34,575 nt of DNA from Pelagophyceae sp. CCMP2097 (Eukaryota > Sar > Pelagophyceae): NCBI GenBank assembly GCA_026770575.1, contig MU657177.1, forward strand, positions 380,543 through 415,117, in the 5' to 3' direction. Below the pieces are notes generated by a model that saw only the letters and a program-made list of their open reading frames with translations, was not told where the DNA came from and searched no databases. This document shows, piece by piece, positions 11,079 to 20,571 of the stretch; positions within the stretch are counted from its first letter, which is position 1, and every line of letters begins with the position of its first letter. The translations under genes and the position numbers were made by a program.

Positions 11079-14000
11079 CTACGCCACCTGCTCCTCCTGC
11101 AGCTCGACGAGCTTGTCGTAGCATGCGAGCGCGGCCCAGGCCTAGCGTTTTGTGGTATTTTACGGTATTTTACGACGCCCGCAACGCCACGCGTCCGACG
11201 GCCGCGACGAGTCGCCGACGTCGCTATAGCCTCTGCGATGTTCTTCCGCGAGTCTCAGAAACGTTTTGCCGACTCGAAGACGCGGGATCACGTCGAGCGC
11301 CGCGTAGACGCATTGGTGGTTGGACAGCGGCCGGTCGGCCCACCTCGAGCACCTGCCCGCGGGACGCTGGCAAAGGGGACTTCCGGTGAGCCGGGATCGG
11401 AGCACTGCTGCTCACTGCTCTGCCTTGTCCAAGGGCTTGCCGAGCAACCATGCCGAAATGGCGGAGAGGCCGCTCTGGCGGTGTTGCGGCTGCACCTACG
11501 TCAAATGCGGCCTCGGGGTTTTCCAAAGGCCCGAAACGAGCCGCACCTTGACGACGAGCGTCTTGACTTCCACGAGCGAGGCGACTTCGCCGAGCCAGTG
11601 CCGATCCAGCACGCACGGCACCGCGCCTGCCGGGCATCTGACGCACGCCGGAGATGACAGACGATCGAGACGCACGCAGGCTCTTGAGGTCCTGCGCCGC
11701 GCCGAACCCGACGATTGCGCAATTCGGCCGGGAAAACCTATTCAAACGTCGTCTGCCACTTTTCGTGGCTCAAGAAACGCACAGCTCGCCGATGGATCGC
11801 CGGAGCGCTTCAGAGCCCTCTGGGGTCTTGGAGAGCGCGGGGATGTCGACGAGGATGGCGCGCGACCGGGAGGACAGCTGCAGCAGCGCCTATCGTCGCG
11901 TTGAGACCCAGGTCTCTCCCCGGCAGCGATGTGTGGTCGCGGCGATGGTGCGTCGTCGGTTTGCCTCGGGCGCGTATTTATACAGCGGCGGCCGAGTCGT
12001 CTGCCCACTCGACGTCGAAACCGATGGCCTCTGCCCACCCTTTTTTTGCGTCGGCGAAAAGCATCTGGGCCACGGCGGTTTCGAGTTCTTCAGCGTCGGA
12101 AATGGGCGACGGCGGCGCGGCGTCGAAGATGTCGGACCATTGCAGATACGTCTCCTTCCGCAACAAGTCGTCGCGCGCCGCGGCTTCCGGGTCCGCGGCC
12201 GTCACCTATCGAGAGGGTCGGCGGCGGGTTCCAGACTCTCATCCAGGCGGCGGGTTCCAGACCAAGGCGGGATGAGAAGCGGCTCCACGCGCCTCGATGC
12301 CGTCGCGGTCTCGCCAGATCGTGGCGACGCGGTCCGCGAGAGCGTGCTGCGCGTCTCGTCGCATGGCCGAGATTGCGAATTCGCGCACGTCGAGGCGCAC
12401 GCCCCGGTGGTATGCCTCCGCCTTGGAGTCCGCGCCGCGCGCGTCGCGCTCGCGCGAACACGCTTCGTCGACGCCGAGGATGATGCGCTCGATGACACCC
12501 AACTGCCGCTTCCGCACGAGTTTGGCCACCGTGTCCTTGGCATGCGCGGCCCGCGCCTCGACCAAGCGCCGGTCGCCGCACGCCTATCTCAGCTTGCGTC
12601 GAGGCTGGCCACGACCCGGGAAAATCATCCGGCCCGTGCTCTCACGACCATCCCCGGCGTGCACAAGACCTTTCCACGAAGCGCGTCGAGCCTCTGCCCT
12701 CCCCCGGAGCCCGGGTCCCCCGACTTGGAATCACCGACCAAGTCTCGTACCCAAAAGAAGCGCGTGGCGAACGTGTCGGCGCGCCGGTACTGCGAAATGG
12801 ACATGGCCCCGTCGACGAGCGTCGCCGCCGCCGAGGCGTGCGTCGCCGCCGCCGAAGCGTACACCGCCGCGCCGCCGGAAACCTCGCGCGAGTCGGCGTG
12901 GACGTCCGCGCGCCGCTTTGCGAAGCGCCGTGTCGACGCGCAGACCTAGCGCCGCCATGCGACGAAGGCCGGTACGCGCGGGGGAGCGCAGCGCGGCCGT
13001 CTCTGGTGTTCGCCTCGCAAGGTTGGTTCGGGCCTCAGGATCGCAACGGTCCTCGCTCGTCTTCAAAATCCGGGCGCGGGGGCGTGCGTCTGCGGCCTGG
13101 TCCCAGAGGCCGAGGTCCATCGCGGAGGTCACGGTGGCGCAGGCGTCGACAGTGGCCCACGGCTCGAGTTGGCAAGCCAGCGCCAAAGCGCCTGCCGCCG
13201 CGTCGCGCGAATCGTCCGAGTCGACGGCCGCGGCCATTTTGAGCGCCGCGCCTACCGCAAGTACCTTTTCATGATGATGGGCGCGTGTGCGGTCCGAGGC
13301 GCACCGATGGCGTTTCGCGCGAGGTGCTCAATTTCCGTGTCGCCGCCGCAGACGACGCCGGCGCCGCGCGCAAAGGCGGCGAGGATCTTGACGTCTGCGC
13401 CGTTGCGGAGGCCAAACGCCAGGGCAGCGCTGCACATTTTTGAGTGCGCGACGACGGCGTCTTCCGGGGCGGTGGCGGCATGCTGCGCGAGGTCGACGAC
13501 GTGCAGCAGCGCCGCCGCCGCGCGGCGCCGGTGGCCGCGCAGCGCACCCGCCGCCGCGCCGTCAGCAAAGGTGGCGTCAGCTGATGCGCCTTCCGCCACA
13601 GCGCCCTCTGGCAATAGCGCGGCCGCGTCCGCGGTGCGGCCGAGCGCGAGGAGGGTCGCGCACGTCGCGGCCCCCAGTCTCGACGCGTCGTCGGGGTCTT
13701 TTCGGACCAGGGACTCGTCCGCCTCGCAGAGCAGGCCTGCGGCAACGAGCATCTGCGGCCACTGCACACCGCCCGCCGCCGCCGCCGTGAGCGCGTCGGC
13801 GGCGGCCGCCGCGGCGAACGCGAGGACCGCGTTTCCGTCGCCGTCGCGCCACGGCGCGCCGTCGTCGATGGTGGCCTCGACGGCGCCGCTGAGCGCGCAG
13901 AGCTGCCGCTGCGCGGCCTCGGCGCAGCGCCGCAGCCGCTCCGACGCCAGCCGCACAGAGGCCTAAGTGGACGGTGGTTGCAAGGGACCGACGCTCGCCG

Positions 14001-14185
14001 AGGGACGGCGTTTAGCGCTCGGGCGTCCCATTGACTCCCAAGGGTCCGAATGGCTCTCCGCTTAGACCGGGTTGCCGACGGACCTGCGACTGGTGCGGCG
14101 TTAGCGCCCGCGTCAGCGCGCGGCTCTGCGGCTCCAGCGCCGCGGCCATGTGCGTCGCCACGAGGAGCGTCCGCAGAGGGTGCAT
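11079..14185 (-). CDS. DEDDy 3'-5' exonuclease (WRN/EXD/mut-7-like)
   Basis: The C-terminal half is well resolved. Exons 12646-12945, 12263-12583, 11984-12205, 11783-11889, 11676-11737, 11547-11626, 11416-11495, 11292-11352 and 11079-11141 join in phase. They rebuild an RNase D-type fold in order: motif I IGFDVEWADDS, then LLQLSSRSRAILVDIPALS, motif II VGFGAAQDLKSL, then LLGKPLDKAEQ, and motif III WADRPLSNHQCVYAALDAW. All four acidic residues and the motif III Tyr are present. Upstream, exons 14084-14185 and 13305-13962 and a third starting at 13251 encode an Ala-rich helical region with a repeat-like pattern, as in mut-7/EXD3 N-termini. The exon 3 to exon 4 junction (about 12946-13140) is not resolved. 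The start at 14185 is the first plausible Met and is uncertain. The expected role is trimming RNA or DNA 3' ends. Confidence 0.8.
12220..12262 (-). repeat. 17-bp duplication covering a 5' splice site
   Basis: GGCGGCGGGTTCCAGAC is present twice (12220-12236 and 12246-12262). The second copy ends exactly at the inferred GTCTGG donor of the exonuclease intron, so the intron carries a second identical donor 26 nt downstream. Confidence 0.75.
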
Positions 14186-14794
14186 ATAATATATGTACGC
14201 CGCCGATCGCCAAAATGTGAATGCGTGCGGACACCAAAATGGCAACTTCTTTTTTGTGCGAGGTCGCGATGAGTGCCGGCGGCGCGGCTGTAAAGTGGCT
14301 GGCCCCGACGACGTGCTGCGACGCTTGGAGATGGGCACGCACGTCCGAGAACTGGTGCGACGGACGCCTGCGCGCCACTGCGAACGCACGCTTCGAGGGC
14401 GCGCTCGACGCTCGGCGTAGGCGAGAAGGGGCGTTCTTCGCCGAGCCCATCGACGCCGTTTTCCTGCCGGCGACGGCGCAATACAAGCCGTCTTCGGCGC
14501 TCCAACGCCCGGACCGCGACTGAGGCCCCGGGGCATGGCGCGTACCGTCGCGCGGACGCGCAGACGGGCCTGCCGACGTCCTCGGCCCTCGTCGTAGACG
14601 ACTCGCCTACAAATAGAAATACCGCCGTGTTCGCCCCTCGACGCGTTCGTCCCGTCGAGGAGTAGTAGTAGGACTCCCTCAATCCGCCGAGGGACCGCCG
14701 CCCTGCGGCCTCGAGGGAAGAGGCCGCGGGAGCTAGGCCGGTGCACCCGCAAAGGCCCGAGCCGGCGAAGAACCAAACGCGAAGCAGAAAATCT
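14186..14794. other. Intergenic region upstream of exonuclease gene
   Basis: No gene is supported. CATATAATATATG at 14183-14195 abuts the proposed start codon of the exonuclease. This AT-rich element could be a TATA-like signal for a later start, or an AT-rich leader. Several minus-strand frames are open further up but lack recognisable protein features. Confidence 0.35.
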
Positions 14795-15820
14795 TTAGAG
14801 CGCAGCGTCCCAGAGCCGCGCCGTCCCGTCCTCGCTCGTCGTCACGACGCGCTTGCCGTCGGGCGAGAACGCGCAGCTCAAGACTTCTTTGGTGTGCCCC
14901 TCGAGCGTCGCCTGCAGCGCACCCGTCGCGGCGTCCCAGATCCGTCCCGTCTTGTCCGTGCCCGCTGTCACGACGCGCTTGCCGTCGGGCGAGAACGCGC
15001 AGCGGTTGATACAGCCAGTGTGCCCCTCGAGCGTCATTTGCAGCGCGCCTGTCCCGGCGTCCCAGAGCCGCGCCGTGTAGCCCGCCGTCACGAGGCGCTT
15101 GCCGTCGGGCGAGAACGCGCAGCTCATGGCGTGCTCCTCGAGCGTAATCTGCAGCGCGCCCGTCGTGGCGTCCCAGAGCTGCGCCGTGTTGTCGAGGCTC
15201 GCCGTCGCGATGCGCGTGCCGTCGGGCGAGAACGCACAGCTGAAGACGTAGCCGATTTCCCCCTTGAGCGTATTCTGCAGCGCGCCCGTCGCGGCGTCCC
15301 AGAGCTGCACTTCCCCGGCCCACTTTGCCGTTGCGACGCGCTTGCCATCGGGCGAGATCGCGCGGATGGGACCCCTTCGGAGGAGCCAAATCGTCGTCTG
15401 GCCGCTCTGCGGCGCGCCCGCCGCGGGGCCGCAGAGCGCGCCGAAGCACCAGCGGGACCACAGCGTCGTCGTCGGCACCTGCAGCGCGCCCGTTGCGGCG
15501 TCCCAGAGCCACGCCTTGTAGTCGCTCGCCATCACGACGCGCTCGCCGTCGGGCGAGAACGCGCAGCTGGTGACCCTGTTGGTGTGCCCCTCGAGTATGG
15601 CGTTGCCTTTCGCGATTCGGTCCTTCCAGAAGAGTCTCCGCACGGCTAGCGCCGCGGGCCGCCCGGCTCGAGCGACGAGCTTCGTCACGAAGAGCGCGTT
15701 TGGGGCCCCACCCGCGAGCTCGAGGATGCACCTGATCATGTCGCTCTGGAACAGCGCGAGGACCGGCGCGGCGGCGAGCGTCTCGCCGCCGCGGGCGCGC
15801 GCGTCCCAGCCGGCGCCCAT
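14795..15820 (-). CDS. WD40-repeat protein with nearly identical blades
   Basis: A single exon encodes 341 residues from ATG to stop. Residues 1-70 carry an F-box-like helical segment (MIRCILELAGGAPNALFV) before the propeller. At least six blades follow the pattern CAFSPDGKRVVTA ... LWDAATGALQ.TLEGH. The second is degenerate: its first strand is replaced by a Trp/Arg-rich insertion, but ISPDGKRVATA remains. Seven blades would close a propeller, so one may be diverged or missing. The repeats are very alike at the DNA level, which points to recent tandem duplication or gene conversion. Such proteins act as scaffolds, and the partner is unknown. Confidence 0.85.
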   Translation of the reverse strand: MGAGWDARARGGETLAAAPVLALFQSDMIRCILELAGGAPNALFVTKLVARAGRPAALAVRRLFWKDRIAKGNAILEGHTNRVTSCAFSPDGERVVMASDYKAWLWDAATGALQVPTTTLWSRWCFGALCGPAAGAPQSGQTTIWLLRRGPIRAISPDGKRVATAKWAGEVQLWDAATGALQNTLKGEIGYVFSCAFSPDGTRIATASLDNTAQLWDATTGALQITLEEHAMSCAFSPDGKRLVTAGYTARLWDAGTGALQMTLEGHTGCINRCAFSPDGKRVVTAGTDKTGRIWDAATGALQATLEGHTKEVLSCAFSPDGKRVVTTSEDGTARLWDAAL

Positions 15821-16274
15821 GGGTCCAAGCCTCGAGCTTCTCTCGAGCTTCTTCTGTTCCGACTCGGACTCGGACTCGGACTCGGACTCGGACTGCCGAA
15901 TTCTCTCGGACCCTCCGGCCGCTGCCTCCGTGCCCCTCTGCGGCGTCGTTGGAGCCGGGGGCGACGAGCCACGGGTGGCCGGTGCGTGCCGTGTACGTCC
16001 AGGGCGGCTTCGACGGCGAGGCGTGGCGGGTGTGGCACAGAGCCAGGATCCGCATTTTTTCTGAGGTGGGTGCGATGACTCCTGCGACCGCGGGCCCCTA
16101 AGCCGGGGCGGTGACCGTGTGCCATCGACGTGCGGGGACCGCCACCGACGCGCGGGGGTCGTCGCCGACGATTAGTGTTACAAAATGCGTCACTTGGTGG
16201 TAGAGCGTCCTGGCCGGCAAAGGCCAAGAGGCATGGTCGTGGGTTTCCGCAGCGAGGTCCGGCGGGCGGTCGGA
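15821..16274. other. Spacer with hexanucleotide microsatellite
   Basis: No gene is supported between the WD40 start and the ABC transporter stop. The hexamer GACTCG is repeated five times perfectly from 15861 with a sixth imperfect copy, about 30 bp upstream of the WD40 start codon. It could vary in length and affect the leader. Confidence 0.6.
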
Positions 16275-18563
16275 TCAGCGCTTGGTGAGCCTGGTCATGC
16301 CGACTGCTGCCAAGGAAAAGTAGGCGCAAAAGAAGGCGAGAAGGATCCCGATGCACGCCCCTTTCGAAGGTGCTCGCCCAAGGTCGTAGTAGTCGATGAC
16401 GGAGTCCGAGTCTCCGAAGGGGTGCTCGGCGCCGAAATTATCCTTCATCATGGCGTTCCACCCGTAAAACAGGAAATTCAGCTTGACGTACCTAGCAAGT
16501 CCAGTGCTGCTGGGGTCGTGTATTGGGACTATAAAGCAGGCCGAGAGTGCGTATCGGTCAAACCCAATGCCTCAACCCAGACCACGCCTTTCGACGACGC
16601 ACCACCTCCAGGCCAGCGGGATGTCGCCGTATGCGATGAGGAAGCCGCCGAAGAGGAGGTTCGTGGTGATGTACGTCGGGAGCAGCGCATTTGCGGCCTC
16701 TAGATTCGGGGCAAACGAGGCGACCATGTAGGCAATCGAGACGCCGATGGCGTTCGTTAAGTAGTAAATGAACCACATGAACCAAAAGCTGCCTTGGAAG
16801 CCGACGGCAAAGAAGATGATGGAAAAGTAGAACAATGAAAAGGGGAGCATGCACGTGGCTTCTTCGATGAAGCGCGCCACCAGAAACGTCACGGGCGTGT
16901 AACACCCATCCGCGACCTCGCGGACGAAGATGGGCCGCTCCATGACGAGCTGGGGCATGTAGGCGGCGGCGGTGTAGCCGGTGATGATGATGATGAACCT
17001 AGACCGTGCAAGTGGGTTGAAGACGCCCCGGTCCTTTGACACTCAAAAAACAAAGGTCCTCTCCGCTCATCGACGAGACGCACCAGAGCACTGCGGCAGA
17101 GTTGCCCGCGTGCGCCTGGTCTCGCTGCTTGGAGCCCTCGCCCCAGTATAAGGAAGCAAGGATGAGTCCGTACGTCACTTTATCACCTAAACGCGCGCCA
17201 ATGTACTCGCCGTCTGTAAAGTTCCGCCACGACCGGAAGCGCAGCAGCGTGCGCACGCCGTGGAAGAACGAAGTAGCCACCGCCGAGTCGGCGCGAGAGT
17301 CGCCGTCGCCGCTGAACGCGAGAGACGCGCCCCGTGCTTTCCGCTGCCACTCGCCGTCCTTCACCGAGGCCACGTCCACTGCCTTGAGAACTTGTAAAGC
17401 GTGATCTTTGCCGACTCCGCTCTCGGCCCACAGATTCGAGAGCTCTAAAGCTTTGGCGGGGTCCGTCGATTGCGCGCCTCCGAGCACATACATCATATGA
17501 TCTGCTAAACTGTCGCCCGGACAGTACGCGGCGCCACATTCCTCCGCTAAATGTAAACCCAAAGGCCCGCGTGCCCCCTCGCCGGGCGCGGCGGCCCAGA
17601 CGACTCGGCCGCTGGCGAGGCAAAAGACGGTGTCGATCAAGAGCCGAAATGCCCTCGAGGAAGGGCTGTGCAAAGTACATGCGACGACGCGCTCACTGCC
17701 GTCCGTGACGTCTCGGGCCAAAGACTTGACGAGGGAGAGAATGTCGTCCGCGGTGGCCGCGTCCAGCCCCGTCGTGGGCTCGTCCAAGAACAAAACGGGA
17801 GGCTTCGTGATCAGTGCGATGCCGATGTTGCACCGCTTGCGCTGCCCGCCTGAAATCGTCTTCGTGGAGCCGCCGCCCAGAGGCGTCTCGGCGACGTGCA
17901 GGAGGCCGAGTTCCGCTAGCAAGTCCGAGACGCGCTGCTTCTTCGCCTTTCCAGACATCTTCTGCGAGCATTTCAATTCAGCAGTGCACTCGAGCATCTC
18001 GCGCACCGTCAGCACCTATTGGGCGGGTTCCGCCGAAACAAATTGCGAAAGGGCGCGCGGACGACGCGCCGGCGCGCCGGCGCGCCGGGGACCAGTCGAC
18101 ACGGGCGCCCCGCCCCGCTGCGAGGCCGCAGCAGACGCAAGCGAACGCTCACGTTGACGAGCGTGTCGTGCTGCTCGCAGTAGCCCGTGTAACGCTTCCT
18201 CGTCAGCTCCGTCGGTTCGTCGCCGGCGACGACAAGGGTGCCCGTCACCTTTGACGCCGACGGCGCGCGCCCGGCGAGGACGTCGAGGAGCGTGGTTTTG
18301 CCAGAGCCGGAAGTGCCCATGATCGCAGTCACTTCCCCCGACCGGAAAGTGCCGCTCACGCTCTTCAAAACCTCCAGAGGCAAACCCGTCTTCGAGTGCT
18401 GAACCGTGACGCACAGTTGTGAAAAGGCCACGCCGGGTGGGGACGCAGAAAGGCCCTTCGCATCCAAAGGCTTGGCGGCCAGCGCCGCAGCATTTGCCGG
18501 AACCAGGAGCTCCACGGGCGCCTCCTCGTCGGCGACCCGCGACAAAGGTAGCACGTCGGCCAT
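16275..18563 (-). CDS. ABCG (WHITE)-type half-transporter
   Basis: Four exons (18153-18563, 17084-18015, 16603-16998, 16275-16491) join in phase to give 651 residues, the usual size for an ABCG half-transporter. The nucleotide-binding domain comes first: Walker A GTSGSGKTT, signature ISGGQRKRCNIG, Walker B VLFLDEPTTGLD, and H-loop CTLHSPS. The membrane domain follows, with WFIIIITGYTAAAYMP, the conserved ERPIFVRE segment, FYFSIIFFAVGF, IPLAWRWY, and a last span GILLAFFCAYFSLAAVGM. Donors are GTGAGC, GTGCGT and GTGCGT. It should dimerise to export lipids or other hydrophobic substrates across a cell membrane; the substrate is unknown. The start ATG is the first in frame, and upstream in-frame codons lack a Met. 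Confidence 0.92.
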
Positions 18564-18926
18564 ATTGCGTCTCTTCGCGCGCTCGATCTCTTGCGGGGCT
18601 GCGGTCGAGTCACACAACCGGAGAATTTCTCCTCGCCGAATTTTGGCTCTCGGACAATTTTGGCTCTCGGAGATACGCGTTTAAACGCGTGCTTCGACTT
18701 CTATGCACTCCAATGATTTGCTGCCTGCTCTCAGGCGCCTCCACCCCCGCCGACCGCGATGAGGCCGATCCAGCGGCGCCGGACGATTGTCATCTTACAA
18801 TTGTACCCTAGAATTTTTCATACGTCCTGAAAATCCCCGAATGATTCAAATCTCAATCGTGCTCGGAGAAATCCGGGCTGACAACGAGCCTCGTTGACCT
18901 TGCTGCAGCCGGCGCGGCCTGGTGGC
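18564..18926. promoter_or_regulatory. Divergent promoter region with 16-bp tandem repeat
   Basis: This 363-bp spacer lies between the ABCG start and the next plus-strand gene. AATTTTGGCTCTCGGA is repeated at 18639-18654 and 18656-18671, and could be a duplicated regulatory site. An AT-rich stretch (TAGAATTTTTCATACG) lies near 18809-18824. Confidence 0.45.
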
Positions 18927-20318
18927 ATGTCGCTGCCGAGCCACCGAAGGTCCCGGAGCGACGGCGGCGCCGCGGAGCCGCTTTACGCCAGCGACGCAAG
19001 GCCGCGGGCGTCTTCACAGGCGGCCGCCGATGCTTTTGAGGATACCTCCAAAACTCTGAAAACGTGCGTCCGGACGCACCTCGAGCGCTCGCCGGTCCGT
19101 CACTCGTCCCGCAGGCGGAAACGGCGGCGGCTCCCCGTGCTCGTTTTGATTTTGGCGTCGATTGCTGCGGGCGTCGTGCTCGACGAGCTCTTCGGGCCAT
19201 TTTTGAGGTGAGCGTCCTTTTGCGCTTTTGAGGATGCCTGAAGCGACGCCTCGGATGCCTGAAGCGACGCTAGGTCTGCGCCGCCCGCATTGGCCGACGA
19301 CGACGTGGTCGAGGCTGGCCCGGACGACGCGATCGCTTTTAAAGACGATGCCACTGAAGACCGACGACGAAGGACCGACGACGCGCCGCGCGGCATGGGC
19401 GTGGCGCCGCACGTCTCGCTCTCGACGGCGATGATCGACGAGCTGCGATTCCTCCTGGGGGAGGACTTGTCCGCTGTTGCTTTGGAGCGACTGATAGAGC
19501 TCGGCGGCGACGTCGACGGCGCCGTCTCCGCGCACTTTGCCTCGAAGAGGCCGCCGGCGGAAGCTCTACTGCTGCGACTGGACGAGGCTCTCCCCACAGA
19601 AGCTCTTGATGAGGTGTTCCGAAACGTTGTCAACAAAGGCTCGTACTCCTTAATCTCCGTGGGCCTCTCGCCATCCGCGCAGCAGATGGCGGCAGCGGCG
19701 CAGATGCCTCTGCGGCAAAGAGTCGACGGCGGAGGCGAAGACGACGACGGCGCAGACGATCTGCTGAGATACCCCGTCGCCGCAGTCGTCGTCAACGGCG
19801 AGCTGCGCGCGACGCCGCTGCAGCCCAAAGCTTTCGCGCAGCACCGTTGGTTGTTCGGAGACGACTCCTCTTTGCTCCACTTGACTCCCGCCGGCTGGCT
19901 CGCGCTGGACGTCTGGACGCGCGACGAAGCAGAAGACGCTCGAAGACGCTTAGACGAACTCGAGCACCAACTGAGAGGGGCTGTTTTGAATTCGGACTTT
20001 GCCAAAGCGGCAGAGTTACAGTTCAAGGTCAAAAACGCGCAACGGACTCTTGTCATCTTGACCTCCTCGCGAGCGCGACAATTGCACACTCTCATCGTCT
20101 ACGAGCCCAAAGGCACGCGGAACCAGCAGTGGCGCCTGAACGAAGATGGGACGGTGGAGTCTGCGTCTTGCGGCCGCGTTTTGGACGCGCGAAGGGACGC
20201 CGAGACGAACGTCGTTCATCTTTTCCTGAGCCAAAAAAACGGCCAGACCTCGCAGATGTGGACCCTCCAACCGAACCGGCCCGACCACGACAGGGACCGC
20301 GCAAACGCGCTTTCTTAA
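18927..20318 (+). CDS. Membrane-anchored protein with UBA-like, UVR-like and QxW-lectin segments
   Basis: Two exons, 18927-19207 and 19274-20318, join in phase across a 66-nt GTGAGC intron to give 441 residues. A basic cytoplasmic-type N-terminus (RRRKRRR) precedes one membrane span (LPVLVLILASIAAGVVL, about residues 69-87). After an acidic linker, a UBA-like segment reads LSAVALERLIELGGDVDGAV. Near residue 315, a helical hairpin, LDELEHQLRGAVLNSDFAKA, resembles the UVR motif of UvrB/UvrC. The C-terminus has two QxW signatures (NQQW and SQMW) around VLDARRD, as in a beta-trefoil lectin, but only about one and a half subdomains are present. The combination is not one I recognise, and function is unknown. 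The second exon is well supported by composition. Confidence 0.7.
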
Positions 20319-20571
20319 ACCACAATTCAAACAGATCCCGGGCAATCCCGGGCACTTGAGATGCTCCTCGCAGACCCCTCCATCGAAGACCCTTTTCCCG
20401 AATAGGAATTCCTACCCTTTTCCCGAAAACCCTTTTCCCGAAGACCCATTTCCCGAATCCTTTTCGAGGGCAGCCCGCCGCGACGGGCACTGAAGCCCCC
20501 CGCGCGAAGAGCAAGGCGCGTTGCGTGGCTCGCGCGGAGCCGTTGTTAGGAAGACGGCGCCTTTTGGGTCG
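20319..20571. repeat. Convergent spacer with CCCTTTTCCCGAA tandem repeat and palindrome
   Basis: CCCTTTTCCCGAA occurs at 20390, 20415 and 20430, with a one-base variant at 20445. The palindrome TAGGAATTCCTA sits at 20403-20414 between the first and second copies. The spacer lies between two convergent stop codons. Confidence 0.8.

Noticed and set aside
11654..12949. Long plus-strand frame of 431 codons
   Set aside because: It lies antisense to exonuclease exons that hold clear catalytic motifs. Its own translation is Arg/Ser/Ala-rich with no domain, a common artefact of high GC.
14733..16055. Long minus-strand frame overlapping the WD40 gene
   Set aside because: The translation is a shifted, Arg/Ala-rich shadow of the WD40 repeats, and VRVRVRV comes from the GACTCG microsatellite.
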